This document shows positions 13,197 through 25,184 of a DNA stretch of 64,000 nucleotides, in pieces. Position 1 is the first letter of the stretch, and every line of letters begins with the position of its first letter. This DNA is from Auanema rhodensis (Eukaryota; Nematoda; Chromadorea; Rhabditida; Rhabditidae), in contig OZ059899.1 of NCBI GenBank assembly GCA_964057225.1, positions 13,552,001 through 13,616,000 of the forward strand, read 5' to 3'. The notes beneath the pieces were generated by a model. It was not told where the DNA came from and ran no database searches. It saw only the letters and a program-made list of their open reading frames with translations. Made by a program: the position numbers and the translations under genes.

Positions 13197-13266
13197 GTTG
13201 AGTGAGTGTACGTAAAAATACGTTCAAGGATGGGAAATAGGGTAGCGGATAGAGGAGAAAGCCTGC

Positions 13267-16200
13267 AATAACATCAGATGAAAAAAGTTGATAACTAGAG
13301 ATAATCAAAACGAAGTGACAAAGAGAAAACGACGAAAAAAGACGACGAAGAAACAATAAAATAATTGGGAAGGTTTGGTATAATTAGAACAGAACGATGT
13401 TCTAGTGGCGGACGACTGGATGATTATGTTTAAGAATCGAATGAAAGAACTAGACCGACGAGAATGACAAGCACGAGAGGACTGGCCGGACCACGTGGTT
13501 ACGGGTTTGCTTTGACTGAGGCGCCGCTGCTTTGGTGACCACGACCACCAATAAGACTGACTGAATGGCCAGTGGTGGACGAAAAAGGAGAGAACGGAAA
13601 AGAGCGAAGGCAAGAGAGAATTGAGGAGAAGGGATAGAGAAACTGTGTAGAAGAGAGAGTATAATAAAACATCATGGAGAAGAGAGAGAGAGAGAGAGAG
13701 AATGAGAGAAAGGAGGAAAAAGAGAAGGCTATGAATACTGAGCCTCAAAGAGAAAAGGCTGGTGTAGATCGATACATGCCGAGCTTTTCATTCGATACAA
13801 TCCGTCGTCTTTCTCTTACATGGATAATATTGAAAACAAATAAACATTACATCGTAAAAGAAATGACGTTTGTAATCACAATTAGGAAAACTTGACTATT
13901 CTTTATCTTATAAGGTTATTTTTGGCGATCTCGTTGCACCACGTGATTAACAAGAGAGCTCATCATCATCTTGGCGCCTCGTAGTCTCACCACGTGCATA
14001 TGTATTTTTGAGAAATCTCCGCCCCATGACTAGAGCACACAATTTCATAATTTAACTTTATGACAAATGTAAAGCAATAAAGTGATGTGAATTGGGTAAC
14101 GAGTATGAAATGTGTTTGAGAAAGCGCATTGTAAGTATACATGCAAATGAAAATCTGGTCATTTGGCCTAGTTCCCAAAATTGGTTTATATTCAATTCAG
14201 GTGGTAAAACAACATTGAACTTGTGCCTTTAGCGAACACGTGTAGTTGTTCTCCTCTCTCTTTATGTTTCTCACTCACTCTCTCAAGTTCTCTTCATATT
14301 ATGGTTGTAATGGTCATCACCTCATTTTCATTTCAACATTGTGATGATCCTCGTGACTTTTCTCTTCCTCTCTCTCTCATTTCTAGTTCATGTGATGATA
14401 TTAGGTAAAGAAGACTGGATAAGCTGTTTGGGGGAGTGTGAATACATTTTACGCAGAATGAAAGAGAAGCAGAAGCTTCGTTTGTTTTTTTCGACAAGCA
14501 GACTTGAGAGCGAAAGAACAGAGACTTGTCTGGAGAGGTTGAAACAGAACACGATAAAGAGAGAAGACTAGTAAGTATAATGGACCACTGAATGAGTAGG
14601 TTGTGTGAGGTGAAGAAGAGGAAGGACCGTTGGATGGCTCTTGGCCTGCAATCAATCGAAAGACCATGTGTCCCAACAGATGGTCCCGTGATGACGATCG
14701 CAATGGTATAGCGCTTGAGTCCGGATTGAACTGACCAACAAACATCTTATTATCCACACGCCAACGATCTAGAATACAAAGTACTATAAGAGAGAGAAAG
14801 AGATATAATGGGATAATGAGAGAAAAAGAGAAAAAAAGAGAGAAAGAGAGATGGTGGGGGAATAGGGTAGAGATAAAGATGGTCATAGGCTTTAGTCCTT
14901 GTCATGCTACTACCTCTGTGGGCCATTATTTTATTGGCACGGACATTCTCACTCGTGATTTTTGTTGTTTTTCTAAAGAAAAAAAAATAATTGGATGTTG
15001 GTGTCATTAGAGGATTTAGGTGAATGGCAATGACAACGTTTCAAGGTCTTATATAAGTATACTGGAGAAAACTAGTAAGGTTTTGGTCATTAGAAATAAA
15101 GATTTAAATTATTTTAACAACAAGTAGATTAGATACTAATCTGAAAAAGGGATGGTAAAATAATAATAATATTCTTTATGAAAACAAAGATTGTCAATAT
15201 GATTAAGGAAAAAAAATTAATTTTTGTTGATCGAAAAAATACGAAAAAAGGTTTCACAGCTCGTATTTTGATGGTAGAACAGGCCTGAACTACTTCTTCT
15301 CTGATATTCAGGAAGCAGAGCAGGAAGTATTTTCCAGGTGTTCCAGGAGAACCAAGGGAGCATGTACAGAAGGAGAATATTCTTTTCTCTGTTTGCTAGT
15401 GACTGTTTGGAGAGAAGAGAAATATCTTAAAATTAATAACAAAAATAGAATGTTAGAGGGAACAAGGACATATGGGTCGTGTTAAATTGGATATCTTATA
15501 GCAGAAATTAATTCAAAGAGAGATTGAAGCAGAAACAGAGAGAAGGAAGTGAAGCTGAAAGAGCGAGGAAGCGGGAGAGAGGGAAAGAGCTATTTCGTTT
15601 GAGCATAAACCTGATACAGTGGACAAAAGTCACAAGAGATGCAAGATACATACAAGAAGCTGGGAGAGACAGAGTGAGAGATTGAGTAAACGACCAACAT
15701 TTGCAGACAGGCTGTTGTACAGCTGGCTTAAAAGGAAGTCAGAGAGGGTGGTTCTCTGTCTACTTCTGTGTCATAGTGTTCTCTATGCACTTGGTCAGTT
15801 AGCCACAGTGGCTCTCCAGCTAACAAATGATCTATATATATCAAGGCTTTTTGAGCTCTCATTTGTGTCCGGACAGAGAGGAAGGAGGAAGTGAAAGAGA
15901 AATAACAGAGAGAATGAGACAGTATAGAGTGAAGAGAGTATCTAGATGTAATAGAGGTCAGAGTTAATTAGAGAGAACTTAGTGTAAAGAGAGTCGAAAG
16001 AAAAAGATGGCGATCATGTGAGAATAGGAGTTGGACGGTTGGTTGACCCACACAAGGGGACAGCAGATCACAGAAGCTTATTAGATAAATGAGAGATGTG
16101 GAGATGAGAAAGAAAAATACGAAAAACGCAGCCTGATGCAATCTGATGACGTTGGTTGGTAATGGGGAGAAAAGGAGAGAGCGACAGATACATAGAGAGA

Positions 16201-18137
16201 AAGAGAGAAAGAGCTACTATTCGATTGATGCTTCTCATATCGCTCAAATATATTTTTCTTAGACATTGCTGTTTCTTTTTGAGAAAAAAAAAGAAAATTT
16301 GGAAAATTGCATGGTACTTATGGTGTCTCGTCAGCTGGTACATCAACCTTAAGTTTAAAGTCGAAAGAAAAAGAAAGAAAAGGGTAGAAATTAAGATAAA
16401 TTGAAAATGTTTTTCATCTGAACAAAAAGATATTTCTCGTTCAAATATTCCATTTGAGAAGTTGAAAAACTGGCCATCTCAATATTTTAAAGTTTAAGAA
16501 GTAATACAAAAAGATTCAGCGCTCAGCTGATGGTCAGATGTTCTTTTGTTCGTCAGTCTTCGCATTCTCTTCCTCATCCAACTAAAATACTTGCTATTGG
16601 CTGTTGTGGTTGAACCAAAAATAACAGAAAAATTGGAAGATTGATGATTGAAACTACGAACCATATTTTTGAGACTATTGTTTACTTGTCTATTCTCGGC
16701 ATATTATCTATAGTCGACATGTAATCGTAGACTAGATTTGGCTAGGATAGCCTCTTTTCATACATAGAGCCCTTGTAACCTCTGCAGGAGGTATCACTGC
16801 AGGAAATCATAGTGGTTGCTTGGCAAATCACAACTAATTAGGACAGAGGAGATGAATAGAGTCAGAAGAGGGTGGGCGGTTTATCTATAAGAATAATTAG
16901 TCGGAAAATCGATGAATACAAAGCAAAATTATTGTAAAGAATTTTTGAAAAGGCAAATTTGTGGACGAGGCGACAGAATTTTTTTTGCATTTTGATCATA
17001 ATTATAATCATCTTCAATTAGCTTTTATTGGAAAATGATGTTTATTGTTAGTATACAAGGCTAGAGGAAAGAAAGTGAGAATGACGAGATGATAGAGGGA
17101 ACTACAGAAACGGAGGAATTGTTGTCATACGTAAAGAAGCAGAAAGGGTTACGAATCGTCGTTCAATATTTGACAGAAATTGAATTCGAAAAATAAAAAT
17201 ATATTTCTGATCCAAAGACAGATAGAAATCGAAAAATGACGTGTAGTAAAATGAGAGAGGGGGAAGGAAAGGGTATGCAGTGTATACGAAATCTGCTGCG
17301 GCTTGTTACACGGCTATACTCAAAGCTATATTTGAGTCAAATCATGAATACAATGCATATGTAATAAGAGCTTTTGATGAAGGCCGGTCAATGGAAACTG
17401 AATAGTTCAGTGGATCAGACATATTCTATGGTATTCCAAAGAGTTTCCATTGTATTTGATGACCGTTTCAGCTTCTCGTATCTTGTACATCATATACAAG
17501 AGTTCAGAAGTTCACGCTTCTTCTCAAAACTACTATCTATAGTTGCATTCATATGCCGCTATATGAGGGTTAGCAGACATGCTCAGATGAACAAACACTA
17601 AAGCAAAGGGAAATGTTTATGTGAAGGCGAGAACGTAGTAGGAGACTGTGCCCAAGACACATAGAGGATAGGCTCACTAAGTCTAGACTAAAGCCTCTCT
17701 TGTCTCACTAGCGAACTTATTACGGTGGAAGAAAATAGAAATAAGAAGATGCAAAAGAAAAGAAAAGAAATATAGATGTGAGACGAATCAAAAGCCAACC
17801 AGACCAATATATGATGTACATTTCTCAATCTAAAAACGAAAAACATAGAAGAAACGGGAAGAGAGAAAGGAAGAGAGAGAGAAAGGAGATTCAAAAGATA
17901 AATCAGAATAGTTCAATTAAAGAACACAGCATGTTATCATTCAGAGATCACAATGTGTGATTTTCACTAATAAAGCCTGACTGAATCAAACCAGAGATAC
18001 TTTGAATGCAAAACGAGCTGATGCGTGTATGATTTCGACATTTTTCTTCAATATATGATAAGGTATAAACGAGCTATGAATGTTTGGATCTCATATTTCT
18101 AAGTTTGAAGTAAAACTTATCCAGTTAAACTAACCGA
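13267..18137. other. Purine-rich, gene-poor region upstream of the LIR-motif gene
   Basis: Almost 5 kb of + strand A/G-rich DNA with GAGAGA microsatellites. I found no exon chain. The long open frames here (for example the + strand frame at 15,619-15,894) are low-complexity purine runs without splice context. The matching pyrimidine richness of the minus strand suggests large minus-strand introns or 5' regulatory DNA of the LIR-motif gene. Confidence 0.5.
13677..13702. repeat. (GA)n microsatellite
   Basis: About 12 GA units, followed by further interrupted GA-rich sequence. Confidence 0.9.
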
Positions 18138-18400
18138 TCAACCTCTCAGCGTTAAGTATCTGCTGCTTCTGCCGATACTGCTGTTATTCCTGCTGCTTGT
18201 CAAGAGATGTATATCGTTCGCGTGATCAGCTGCGAATGAAGTCGGAGACTTGGGTCTGAAGCACAGGACCAGGACCAGGCTGCGGACTGGGATGTTGAGG
18301 AGGAAGAGGTGGAGAAAGGTGGTGGAAGGCAGGTAGGCGGAGCTTAGCAACTGCGGCGCGCAAATCACGTGTGGTGACGCGAACGGCACGTGAATTTACC
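18138..18400 (-). other. GC-richer island, possible exon or promoter
   Basis: The base composition rises clearly above the surroundings. On the minus strand one frame reads a Pro/Gln-rich stretch (HHLSPPLPPQHPSPQPGPG) before a stop; another frame is open for 83 codons. No clean splice pair bounds it. Two CACGTG boxes 21 bp apart (18,366 and 18,387) sit inside. It could be a 5' exon of the LIR-motif gene or its promoter. Confidence 0.3.
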
Positions 18401-19019
18401 GAAAGAGAAAGAGAACAAGATAAGAAGAGTATTGAGAAGAGAAAAATGAGAGAAAAAGAGAAAAAAGAACAAAGCTATAATAGCTGAAGAAAAAGAGAGA
18501 TAGAAAGAAAAGGTTGAGACACAACCGCACTACACGTCAGGGTGGAGAGAAATGATTGAAAGAAAGAGACATGCAAACTCACGTGAAATAGCACACGTAA
18601 TATTCTAATAGACAATAATACCGAGATATAAAGAAAAATGGAGAGTGTGAGCTAAAAGGTAAGACTAACATTACTATCTTGATAGACAGTAGTAGAAGTC
18701 TTGGTCAATGTTTAAACAAAGAAGATGTTCACTCATTGTCTACGGATATAGTGAGAGAAGTGTGAAGATTCAGAAAGTGTGTACTAGATCATATAGGTTA
18801 AACAAGGTCATTACATACAAACATTGTATGCTTAAACTTGGGTTGGCACTATATTATATATAATACATCAATAAATAAAACAGCTTGGTTGGCAGCTAGA
18901 GATTAAGACAGAGAGTTTCTAGATTTTTTACGAGATACTTGAAAGAAACATGAAATTGATAAATACGAGACAGTGAATGGATGGCATATGCTCGCAAAGA
19001 AAGTTAGTAATGATAGCAA

Positions 19020-19054
19020 GTGTGTATGTGTGTATGTGTGTGTGTGTGTGTGTG
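19020..19054. repeat. (TG)n microsatellite
   Basis: An interrupted TGTATG stretch followed by about eight TG units. Confidence 0.85.
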
Positions 19055-20584
19055 AGAGTGAATAAGTGGGTGAAGAAAGTGAAAGTAAAAGTAAAAGAAG
19101 AGAAATAAACTGAAAAATAACTATTGAAAAGAAATTATGTAAATTGTCAAAACAACAGAAAGTTATCGTGAAGAAGAAGAAGAAGATGTAAGTATAATCA
19201 TGAAGCAGTAAACATTAAGCTGAAACAATTGATTTACATTGTGTGAAAGAGTAAAGAAATGCGTATGAAAGACTGAAAAATATTTTTTTGCTTAACGTGT
19301 TCAAGAAACAATCACTAATTCTATAATTACCTCCGGAAAAAACTCAACATTTATCCGAGTAATAACTGAATATCCCATATAAATACTTATTATAAAAGAT
19401 AATAAATACAGAACATATGATTCAAAAGGACCAGATTTCCATGAAAAAAAAAGAAAATTATACCGACAAAACATGAATGCCATGTGGTTGTGAGAAAAAG
19501 ATGAATCGTAAAAGGCATATCGGTCAAACCATTTAGCCTAGGTTATAATAGTTCTTATTCCGTATTAGTCTCTGAATAAATAAATCGAATATTAATTATA
19601 ATAATATTGAATGACAGAAGAGGATAGAGCGGATCAATCTGCAGATTTAGAATTGAAAAGCAATTAACGTTTTCTAAGCCTTTTAAAAATGAACATAATT
19701 AGTTAATGACGTAATATAAATGATAATATAACAAGAATACTGAAAAAAGATTGATCAAAGTTCATGCTACAACAAACGACAAAATAGAAAACTCAACAGT
19801 ATAATGTCGACTATAAACTCTCTCTCTCTATCTCTCTGGTTCCGATAAATCTGTCATACGATTGGATATTAATATAGAGAGATTGGTGGAAAATTAATGA
19901 TAAAAGTACTATTCTCCTTGTTATAAGTTTAATTTAAGATAAGTTATCTTGTGTGTGCCGTAGACTGAAAGAGGACGAAAGAGAGAGAGAGAGATAGATA
20001 GATAGAGATGTGAACGAGGTGGGTTGAAGAGGGAAATAGCAGATAAGGCGTTATCAATCGAAATAAGTGAAAATATTGTTTTGCTTTCATAGAAATTATT
20101 TTATATGCAAAAGGGATAGTATGGAACAGAGAAGTTGTTTTTTTTGAAATGGAAATGAAGAAAGGAAGGAAAGAAGGAAGGAAGGTAGATTGTTAGTGGT
20201 ATAGTATAAGATAGAGGACAAGGGTTGAAGATGGGGCCTAGCCCAAAAGTGCTAGAAAGACAGCGATCGTTCGAAAGTTTTGCTAAAAGATGATGTTAAA
20301 CAGGTTAAACCTGTCATCTGAGTGCATAAAGAAAAACATCTAAATAAGAAAAGTGTGAGAGATAAAGAGAGAACCAGAGTTGAAGTGAGATACAAAGTTG
20401 ACATGGATGGAAATAGGAAGGGGGAGTAATTCTGAATATAGAAATAATATGTATTTTGCCTTTCTAGCGCACCTTTTCACCCATCCTCACTTTTACACAT
20501 TTTCAGCCATTTTAAGGCTTATTTTCATTGATTTTCTGTCTTAACTCTCCGAAAAATGTGTCATTTTAAACAATTTTCAAAATT

Positions 20585-20722
20585 ATGAAAAGGTGGAAAT
20601 GCGGAATTAAAGAGAAAGAAGTTGAAATTGTAAATCTAGATTCTTCTAGTGGTACAGGTACTCATTTGGTTTGTTATAAAAAGATAATTTATTCCAAGTC
20701 AAATAAAAAAAAGACCTTGTAA
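20585..20722 (+). pseudogene. Relic of Polinton-type cysteine protease, catalytic-His part
   Basis: A 45-codon frame contains IVNLDSSSGTGTHLVCYKK. The pattern N-L-D followed by G-T/S-G-T-H-W/L and then Y-K-K is the segment around the catalytic histidine in adenovirus-like proteases encoded by Polinton/Maverick elements. The usual Trp after His is Leu here. The frame ends by stop soon after, with no Cys box, and the N-terminal part is absent because the conserved upstream flank runs directly into this segment. It is a non-functional fragment, described only. Confidence 0.6.
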
Positions 20723-20755
20723 TTAAAAAATACAAAAAGAACCAAGAAGAATTTT

Positions 20756-20911
20756 ATGGGGTTCCTTTTTGATAATAACATCTGGTTTGCTTTGAACAAC
20801 GAAAATTGTATTGAACTCAACCCAAAGTTTCTTGCAATCAAATGGAGATTATTTACAGATATTCACTCGGACGGAAGTGAACAGAGCCATATACGTCTCG
20901 ATGCATTATAA
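20756..20911 (+). CDS. Short open frame inside the cassette, unknown
   Basis: A 51-residue open frame (MGFLFDNNIWFALNNENC at its start, HIRLDAL at its end) follows the protease relic on the same strand. The amino-acid mix looks more like protein than the low-complexity surroundings, but there is no recognised domain and no sign of expression. It may be a further relic of the element. Confidence 0.25.
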   Translation: MGFLFDNNIWFALNNENCIELNPKFLAIKWRLFTDIHSDGSEQSHIRLDAL

Positions 20912-20965
20912 GTTAATTCAATAGAGAGAGAGAGAAATAAAAAGAAATAAAAAGAATAGAAAAAA

Positions 20966-21194
20966 AACTTACTGTTCGGCTTTTGCCCACGAATCCATCA
21001 TCTTCCAGAAAACATCATCGTTTAATTCGGAGTGTCGGCAAGCGAATCGGCAAAAGTACTTAAACGCATTATGTGACTTCAGATCAGATCATTGACAGTA
21101 GCGCTTTCTTTAAATTGTTCTCGCACATCTTCGAACTTCGTCTCATCAAGACAGATTAACTCAACGCCATTGACGGCGAACTTCTTCGGCATTC
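20966..21194 (-). pseudogene. Spliceable ORF broken by a 5 bp tandem duplication
   Basis: Minus strand. An acceptor TTTCAG lies one base before the ATG at 21,194. The frame begins MPKKFAVNGVELICLDETKF, goes on DVREQFKESATVND and then meets TGA. A second frame is clearly coding-like directly after (HNAFKYFCRFACRHSELND, then VFWKMMDSWAKAE) and ends at a donor GTAAGT (about 20,971). The two frames meet exactly at a direct repeat AGATC-AGATC (+ strand 21,081-21,090). Removing one copy would restore one frame, so the break is a recent 5 bp duplication or a sequence error. I do not recognise the protein. No partner exon was found downstream. Confidence 0.5.
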
Positions 21195-21461
21195 TGAAAT
21201 CAAAATTTTAGTTGTCAAAGAAAATAAAAAAAGAATACAAATGAAATATTGGGTTTGAAGCGACTAGAGAGTAAAACATTTTGAGAGAGGAAATCAAAGA
21301 TAAATGAAACAGCAAAAATAGTTAGGGTTAACGAAAAAAAGAGCTCTGATTAAAGTTAACAGTTTCTCTCCTTCATATTTGTCTCTGCCTTCCACTCTAG
21401 CCCACCGCGTTTGAGTGTTGCGCCGCGTGCGGTGCGCTAGAACGGCAAAATATATATTATT

Positions 21462-23399
21462 TATAGAATACGGTCTGGAATCTTGTCTTCCTGTTAAATT
21501 GTCTGTCAGGTAGTCTGTCAGTCAGCCAGTCATTCCAAGCAAGAAAGAAGGTCGATCGCTTCATTCTATCAGGCCAATCTTATACTTGACGTTGATCACG
21601 TGTTTCACGACGAGTCAGTCTTTCTTAGGCGAAGAACGATGAACAAGGTCCAGGTTTTATCTTCGTTAGTGGATAACAACTGACTTGAATGTGTTCGTTT
21701 ACTATAAACCGTCTGCTGTCATATACAGAATATATGTAGCCGGAAGATGTTGACAACCTACGAGTGTCACTGATCAATGGACTTATTTTTTATGATATCA
21801 ATTATGTTTTCCTTGTTAAACATCGGTAAAAACTAAAATTTTCAAAATATTAATCAGAATGAACGCAGAAGTTAGATAAGATTAGGAATATGACAAACTA
21901 CATCGAACATCAAATTGTGTGCCAAAATTCGAAGTAACAAATGATTAGTGAAATTATAAAAATAAAAATATATTATAACAGGAATTACTTTCATTTTATT
22001 AATTAGAAGTTTTTTAAATTTTGTGCTTCATGACATTCATGGAGAGGTTGTTGAGAGGTAGGTTACAGGTATAGTTATGAAGCAGGAACCTAAATTTGCA
22101 AGTTGCAATGTACATTGTTCAAAACATCTACCACAGACACTAATTGATTTCTGATTTCTTTCAATGACTATTGACTGTTGATTCTGAGTCAAAGATGTAT
22201 ACTTGAATACACGAAATAAATAAAAAAAACGCCAATGAATTTCGTTTAACTATACCGTGTTGCATAAAGTATATATTACATCATTATTATTAAATATCAT
22301 ATAGTAATAGAAAATACTATTATAATTTAAATGTGAAAAATCATATGTCTTACATCAAAGTAAATAATGACTACAATATTCTTTTCCATAGCTTATACAT
22401 GACAATACCCACTACACTGCCAATAAATCAGAGTTTACTGATGGTGATGGTCGTACATTCACAGTACAACTCACGCTGATCACGTGCAATTCAGATGAGC
22501 AAAGTGGACTGAATGCGTGAGCGTAATTCTTAGTAATGACTTCATATATACAAATATATAATATAGTATAATATAATATAAAATAGAAGTCGTTATACTT
22601 ACTATTTACATGTTTTTAATGATATTATTATTATTATTATTGATTTTTAGTCTGTATATTTTCTGTAATTATAAGTTACGTCATACTATTGGTTAAGTGA
22701 ACGGAATGATCAGCTGGTTTTTCTCCCATTTGTTACCATATGTGGATTGACATATACATGTAGACGCATGTATCTAGATCATATCTAGTTAGTCAGCTAT
22801 TTCGCACTAAGACCAAACTCTCTGATCGTTATTTTTATTGAAATCACTTGTCGCATTGACAGGCAGAGAAAAAAAAAACATTTCAATACTATGTATATAT
22901 AATCAGTATTCATTTAATATTTCCGTTTTTATAGCATTTATGTGGATATGCATCTGCCTGGTTTTATATATGGTTGATATATAGTAAGCATGGGGTTGCA
23001 TATGCCGATACAAGAGAACATCATGATGATAGTACTACATAGAAGCAGACATATATGGTTTTTGATATATTTATATATTTATGTATATGCAGATGCTAAT
23101 TCGATAGATGAACAGAAGGAATATTGTTTATAAGTTCGAGCATACGCAGGGGGTTAACGGAAAAAGAAGAGGGGACTGACTGTAATCTGAGTCCATTTAG
23201 TTGTTCTCTCAGCTGTTCTGTCGTGGACATTTCAGTTTCTGATCTGAGCACAATCTGCACTCTACTAATATTTCGTTATCTTTTCAACTCTGCTTCTCTT
23301 TGTAGGACATGAGGATGACCAAAAAGGTATGGATGCAGAAGGAGCAGGTTGCGTAGCGAAGATGAGCTCAGCTTCTTTTCTCTCTCTCTCTTTTTTCTT
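21462..23399. other. AT-rich interval, no gene seen
   Basis: About 1.9 kb without convincing exons. Contents are AT-rich runs, ATATAT/TTATTA short repeats (22,545-22,650) and CACGTG at 21,597 and 22,481. Confidence 0.45.
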
Positions 23400-23561
23400 C
23401 TATTCTGTCGTGTCATGGAGTGTGCGTAGAGAGAGGGATTCGATTTGGAGAGCCGCCGAGATTGCGTCATCCTTCTCACAGGTCAATCGGACATCATGCC
23501 TTTCTTTGAGCGCTGCTCTTAGATACTCAACATAACACTCCTCACAAATAACCCAACATTT
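23400..23561 (-). CDS. Orphan coding-like exon, unidentified protein
   Basis: Minus strand, after a clean acceptor CCTTCAG. The frame reads KCWVICEECYVEYLRAAL, KERHDVRLTCEKDDAISAAL and then QIESLSL before a stop in a GA-rich run. A donor-like GTGAGA inside the frame (near 23,481) could end the exon earlier. The residue mix (Cys pair, amphipathic helix) looks genuine. I could not join it in phase to the exon at 23,970-24,112 or to the ORF at 21.2 kb, so an exon may be missing. Confidence 0.35.
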   Translation of the reverse strand, partial: KCWVICEECYVEYLRAALKERHDVRLTCEKDDAISAALQIESLSLRTLHDTTE

Positions 23562-23969
23562 CTGAAGGAAAGGAATAGAGGGAAAGAGATAGAGACTGCG
23601 AGGTAAGATGGCGATCAGAGAGGTATGAGAGAAGTAAAGGAACATGAATCAGATGTGCATACAAACACCTGATTATTATAATATTAGGTTGAAGGGCCGT
23701 CGTACGACTATTGTCTTACGTTGTCAAAAAAATAAAAATAAAGATGACAATGAAAAGGAGTAGGGTTGCTTTCCATTTCAAATAGAAATATGCACTATTC
23801 ATGATGAACTGAATCATTTCAAGAGACATTAAGATCATGATACAACATTGATTTACGATCGTCTGAGATATTTTCAAATGATTGAGCAATAGTGCCGAAA
23901 TTCGTGTGACGTAAACATGTGGGAAACTTTTAATAACAAAAAAAAAACAAAAAGCAAAAAGAAACTTAC

Positions 23970-24112
23970 TTGAAAACTTGAGGGTGTAATGCAACCAGCC
24001 GTTTCGCACATATTTACTATTCGAAATGATAAATTCATCGAAAAGCTGACATATAGCACGTACACGTGACTCGTTGCCCCTTATTAGCATAATATTTATA
24101 AATGCTAATGAG
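23970..24112 (-). CDS. Orphan coding-like exon with good donor, unidentified
   Basis: Minus strand. The frame reads FINIMLIRGNESRVRAICQL, then FDEFIISNSKYVRNGWLHY, and ends TLKFS at a strong donor GTAAGT (23,964-23,969), in phase 1. An acceptor-like CTCATTAG lies upstream at about 24,113. It is helical and protein-like, and not recognised. It may belong to the same gene as the exon at 23.5 kb. Confidence 0.4.
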
Positions 24113-24177
24113 GAAAAGGAATAAGTAGTGAAGACTGAACATATGATTAATGCATAAGTCATATTTATTGTTATTTG

Positions 24178-24183
24178 TGTGTA

Positions 24184-24216
<33 letters not shown>

Positions 24217-24219
24217 GTG
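24178..24219. repeat. (TG)n microsatellite
   Basis: GTGTGT units with TA interruptions. Confidence 0.85.
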
Positions 24220-24833
24220 GATCAAATAGAAATGGCTTTCAGCTATGAAAATATAATTCTAAACTAATAATATATAAATGGATAAATAGTTAGCTGATTG
24301 AGAGATTAGTTAGAAGCAATAATTTGATCTTTTCATCTTTATTGAATGAAATAACAGACGTTTAACAAATAATATATCTTGCAATGATTCTTTTAGTTAA
24401 TAATGCACAGACCACTTATTTAATCATAATGCCACTGTATATAGAAACTAAATATATAAATATATAGGTAGTGTATGTGTATGTAGTTTATACTCATTGT
24501 TCAAATAATCATAATTGTCTTAGCTGTCAATCTTGTGACTCATGTTTCTGATCTAATAGTGAGTAAGATTTGATGCTAAAAACAGACAAAAACAACCAAA
24601 ATGACTTATATAGTAAAATTCATTTGAAAAAAGTTTGCGTTTCGAATGTTTCGTCTAGTCTTTTATTATTTTTCAAAAAATAACTAATACTTTCATTTAA
24701 TGTATTTAATGATTTTTAGCCAAAACAACAGCTTAGTTGTATTAATATTGATATATCATGTAAACACAAAAGATTTATTGATTGAAAGAAAAATAGTTTG
24801 TAATCGTTATATACAAGCAGTTAATGAGTTCGT

Positions 24834-25139
24834 TTACTGATTGTTCGTAAGAGAGGTTCGGATGTTGAGCTTGGGAGCTTCGTTAGCAGAAGCACCGTTC
24901 TTGTTGCTTCCCCATCCCCAGTAGCTTGGGTAAGCGGCATATCCGGCGTATCCAGTGTATGCTCCGTAATAGTATGGTGAATAAGCGGCAGCATAGGAAC
25001 TTGGATAGGCATATGGAGCTACGTAGTAAGCTTCAGAGTTGGCAATGAAGCAGGCAGCGACGAGGGCGAGGACAGCGCTGAAATACATGAATGGAGTTTT
25101 ATAAAATGTTAAAGGAATATCTTACATTTTGGCGAACAT
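24834..25139 (-). CDS. Small secreted Tyr/Ala-rich peptide
   Basis: Two exons: a 14 bp first exon (25,139-25,126, MFAK) and a second exon from 25,077 to the stop at 24,834. The spliced product is about 85 residues with a standard signal peptide (AVLALVAACFIANSEA). A mature region of Tyr/Ala/Pro repeats follows (YYVAPYAYPSSYAAAYSPYY, GAYTGYAGYAAYPSYWGWG), then a charged end KLNIRTSLTNNQ. Peptides of this build are abundant in nematodes as cuticle-associated or antimicrobial-like YGGY/YAA peptides; the exact role is unknown. A TATATAA box lies near 25,178-25,184, just upstream. Splicing removes the internal ATG that would otherwise seem to start the frame. Confidence 0.85.
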
Positions 25140-25177
25140 GTTGAAGTGATTGCTTGATGCCTGTTTCTGCTGAACGC

Positions 25178-25184
25178 ATGCGTT
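25178..25184 (-). promoter_or_regulatory. TATA box of the secreted-peptide gene
   Basis: TATATAA on the minus strand, about 40 bp upstream of the start codon, in a position fitting a short-leader, highly expressed gene. Confidence 0.5.

Larger units (their letters stand above)
20446..21461. mobile_element. 1 kb cassette with short terminal inverted repeats, Polinton/Maverick-related
   Basis: The left end reads TATGTATTTTGCCTTTCTAG then CGCACC. The right end (21,431-21,461) is its near-perfect inverse, GGTGCGCTAGAACGGCAAAA then TATAT. The left end together with the following ~130 bp matches the inverted sequence at 35,010-35,165. Inside lie, on +, a relic of an adenovirus-type cysteine protease (20,585) and a short open frame (20,756), and on -, a frameshifted spliceable ORF (21,194). 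Polintons encode such proteases next to their termini. I infer an internally deleted, non-autonomous derivative. A target-site duplication is not clear by eye. Confidence 0.55.
13492..22486. promoter_or_regulatory. Scattered cluster of CACGTG E-boxes
   Basis: Perfect CACGTG hexamers occur at 13,492, 13,940, 13,991, 14,237, 18,366, 18,387, 18,580, 21,597 and 22,481. Several have flanking T or A (TCACGTG, CACGTGA) like sites bound by bHLH-leucine-zipper factors of the MITF/TFEB (HLH-30) group. At about one-third GC roughly one site per 10 kb is expected. Their position upstream of a putative autophagy gene makes regulation plausible but unproven. Confidence 0.4.

Noticed and set aside
15619-15894. 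91-codon + strand frame with a hydrophobic stretch
   Set aside because: It lies in GA-rich DNA, has no splice context, and similar long frames are frequent here by composition.
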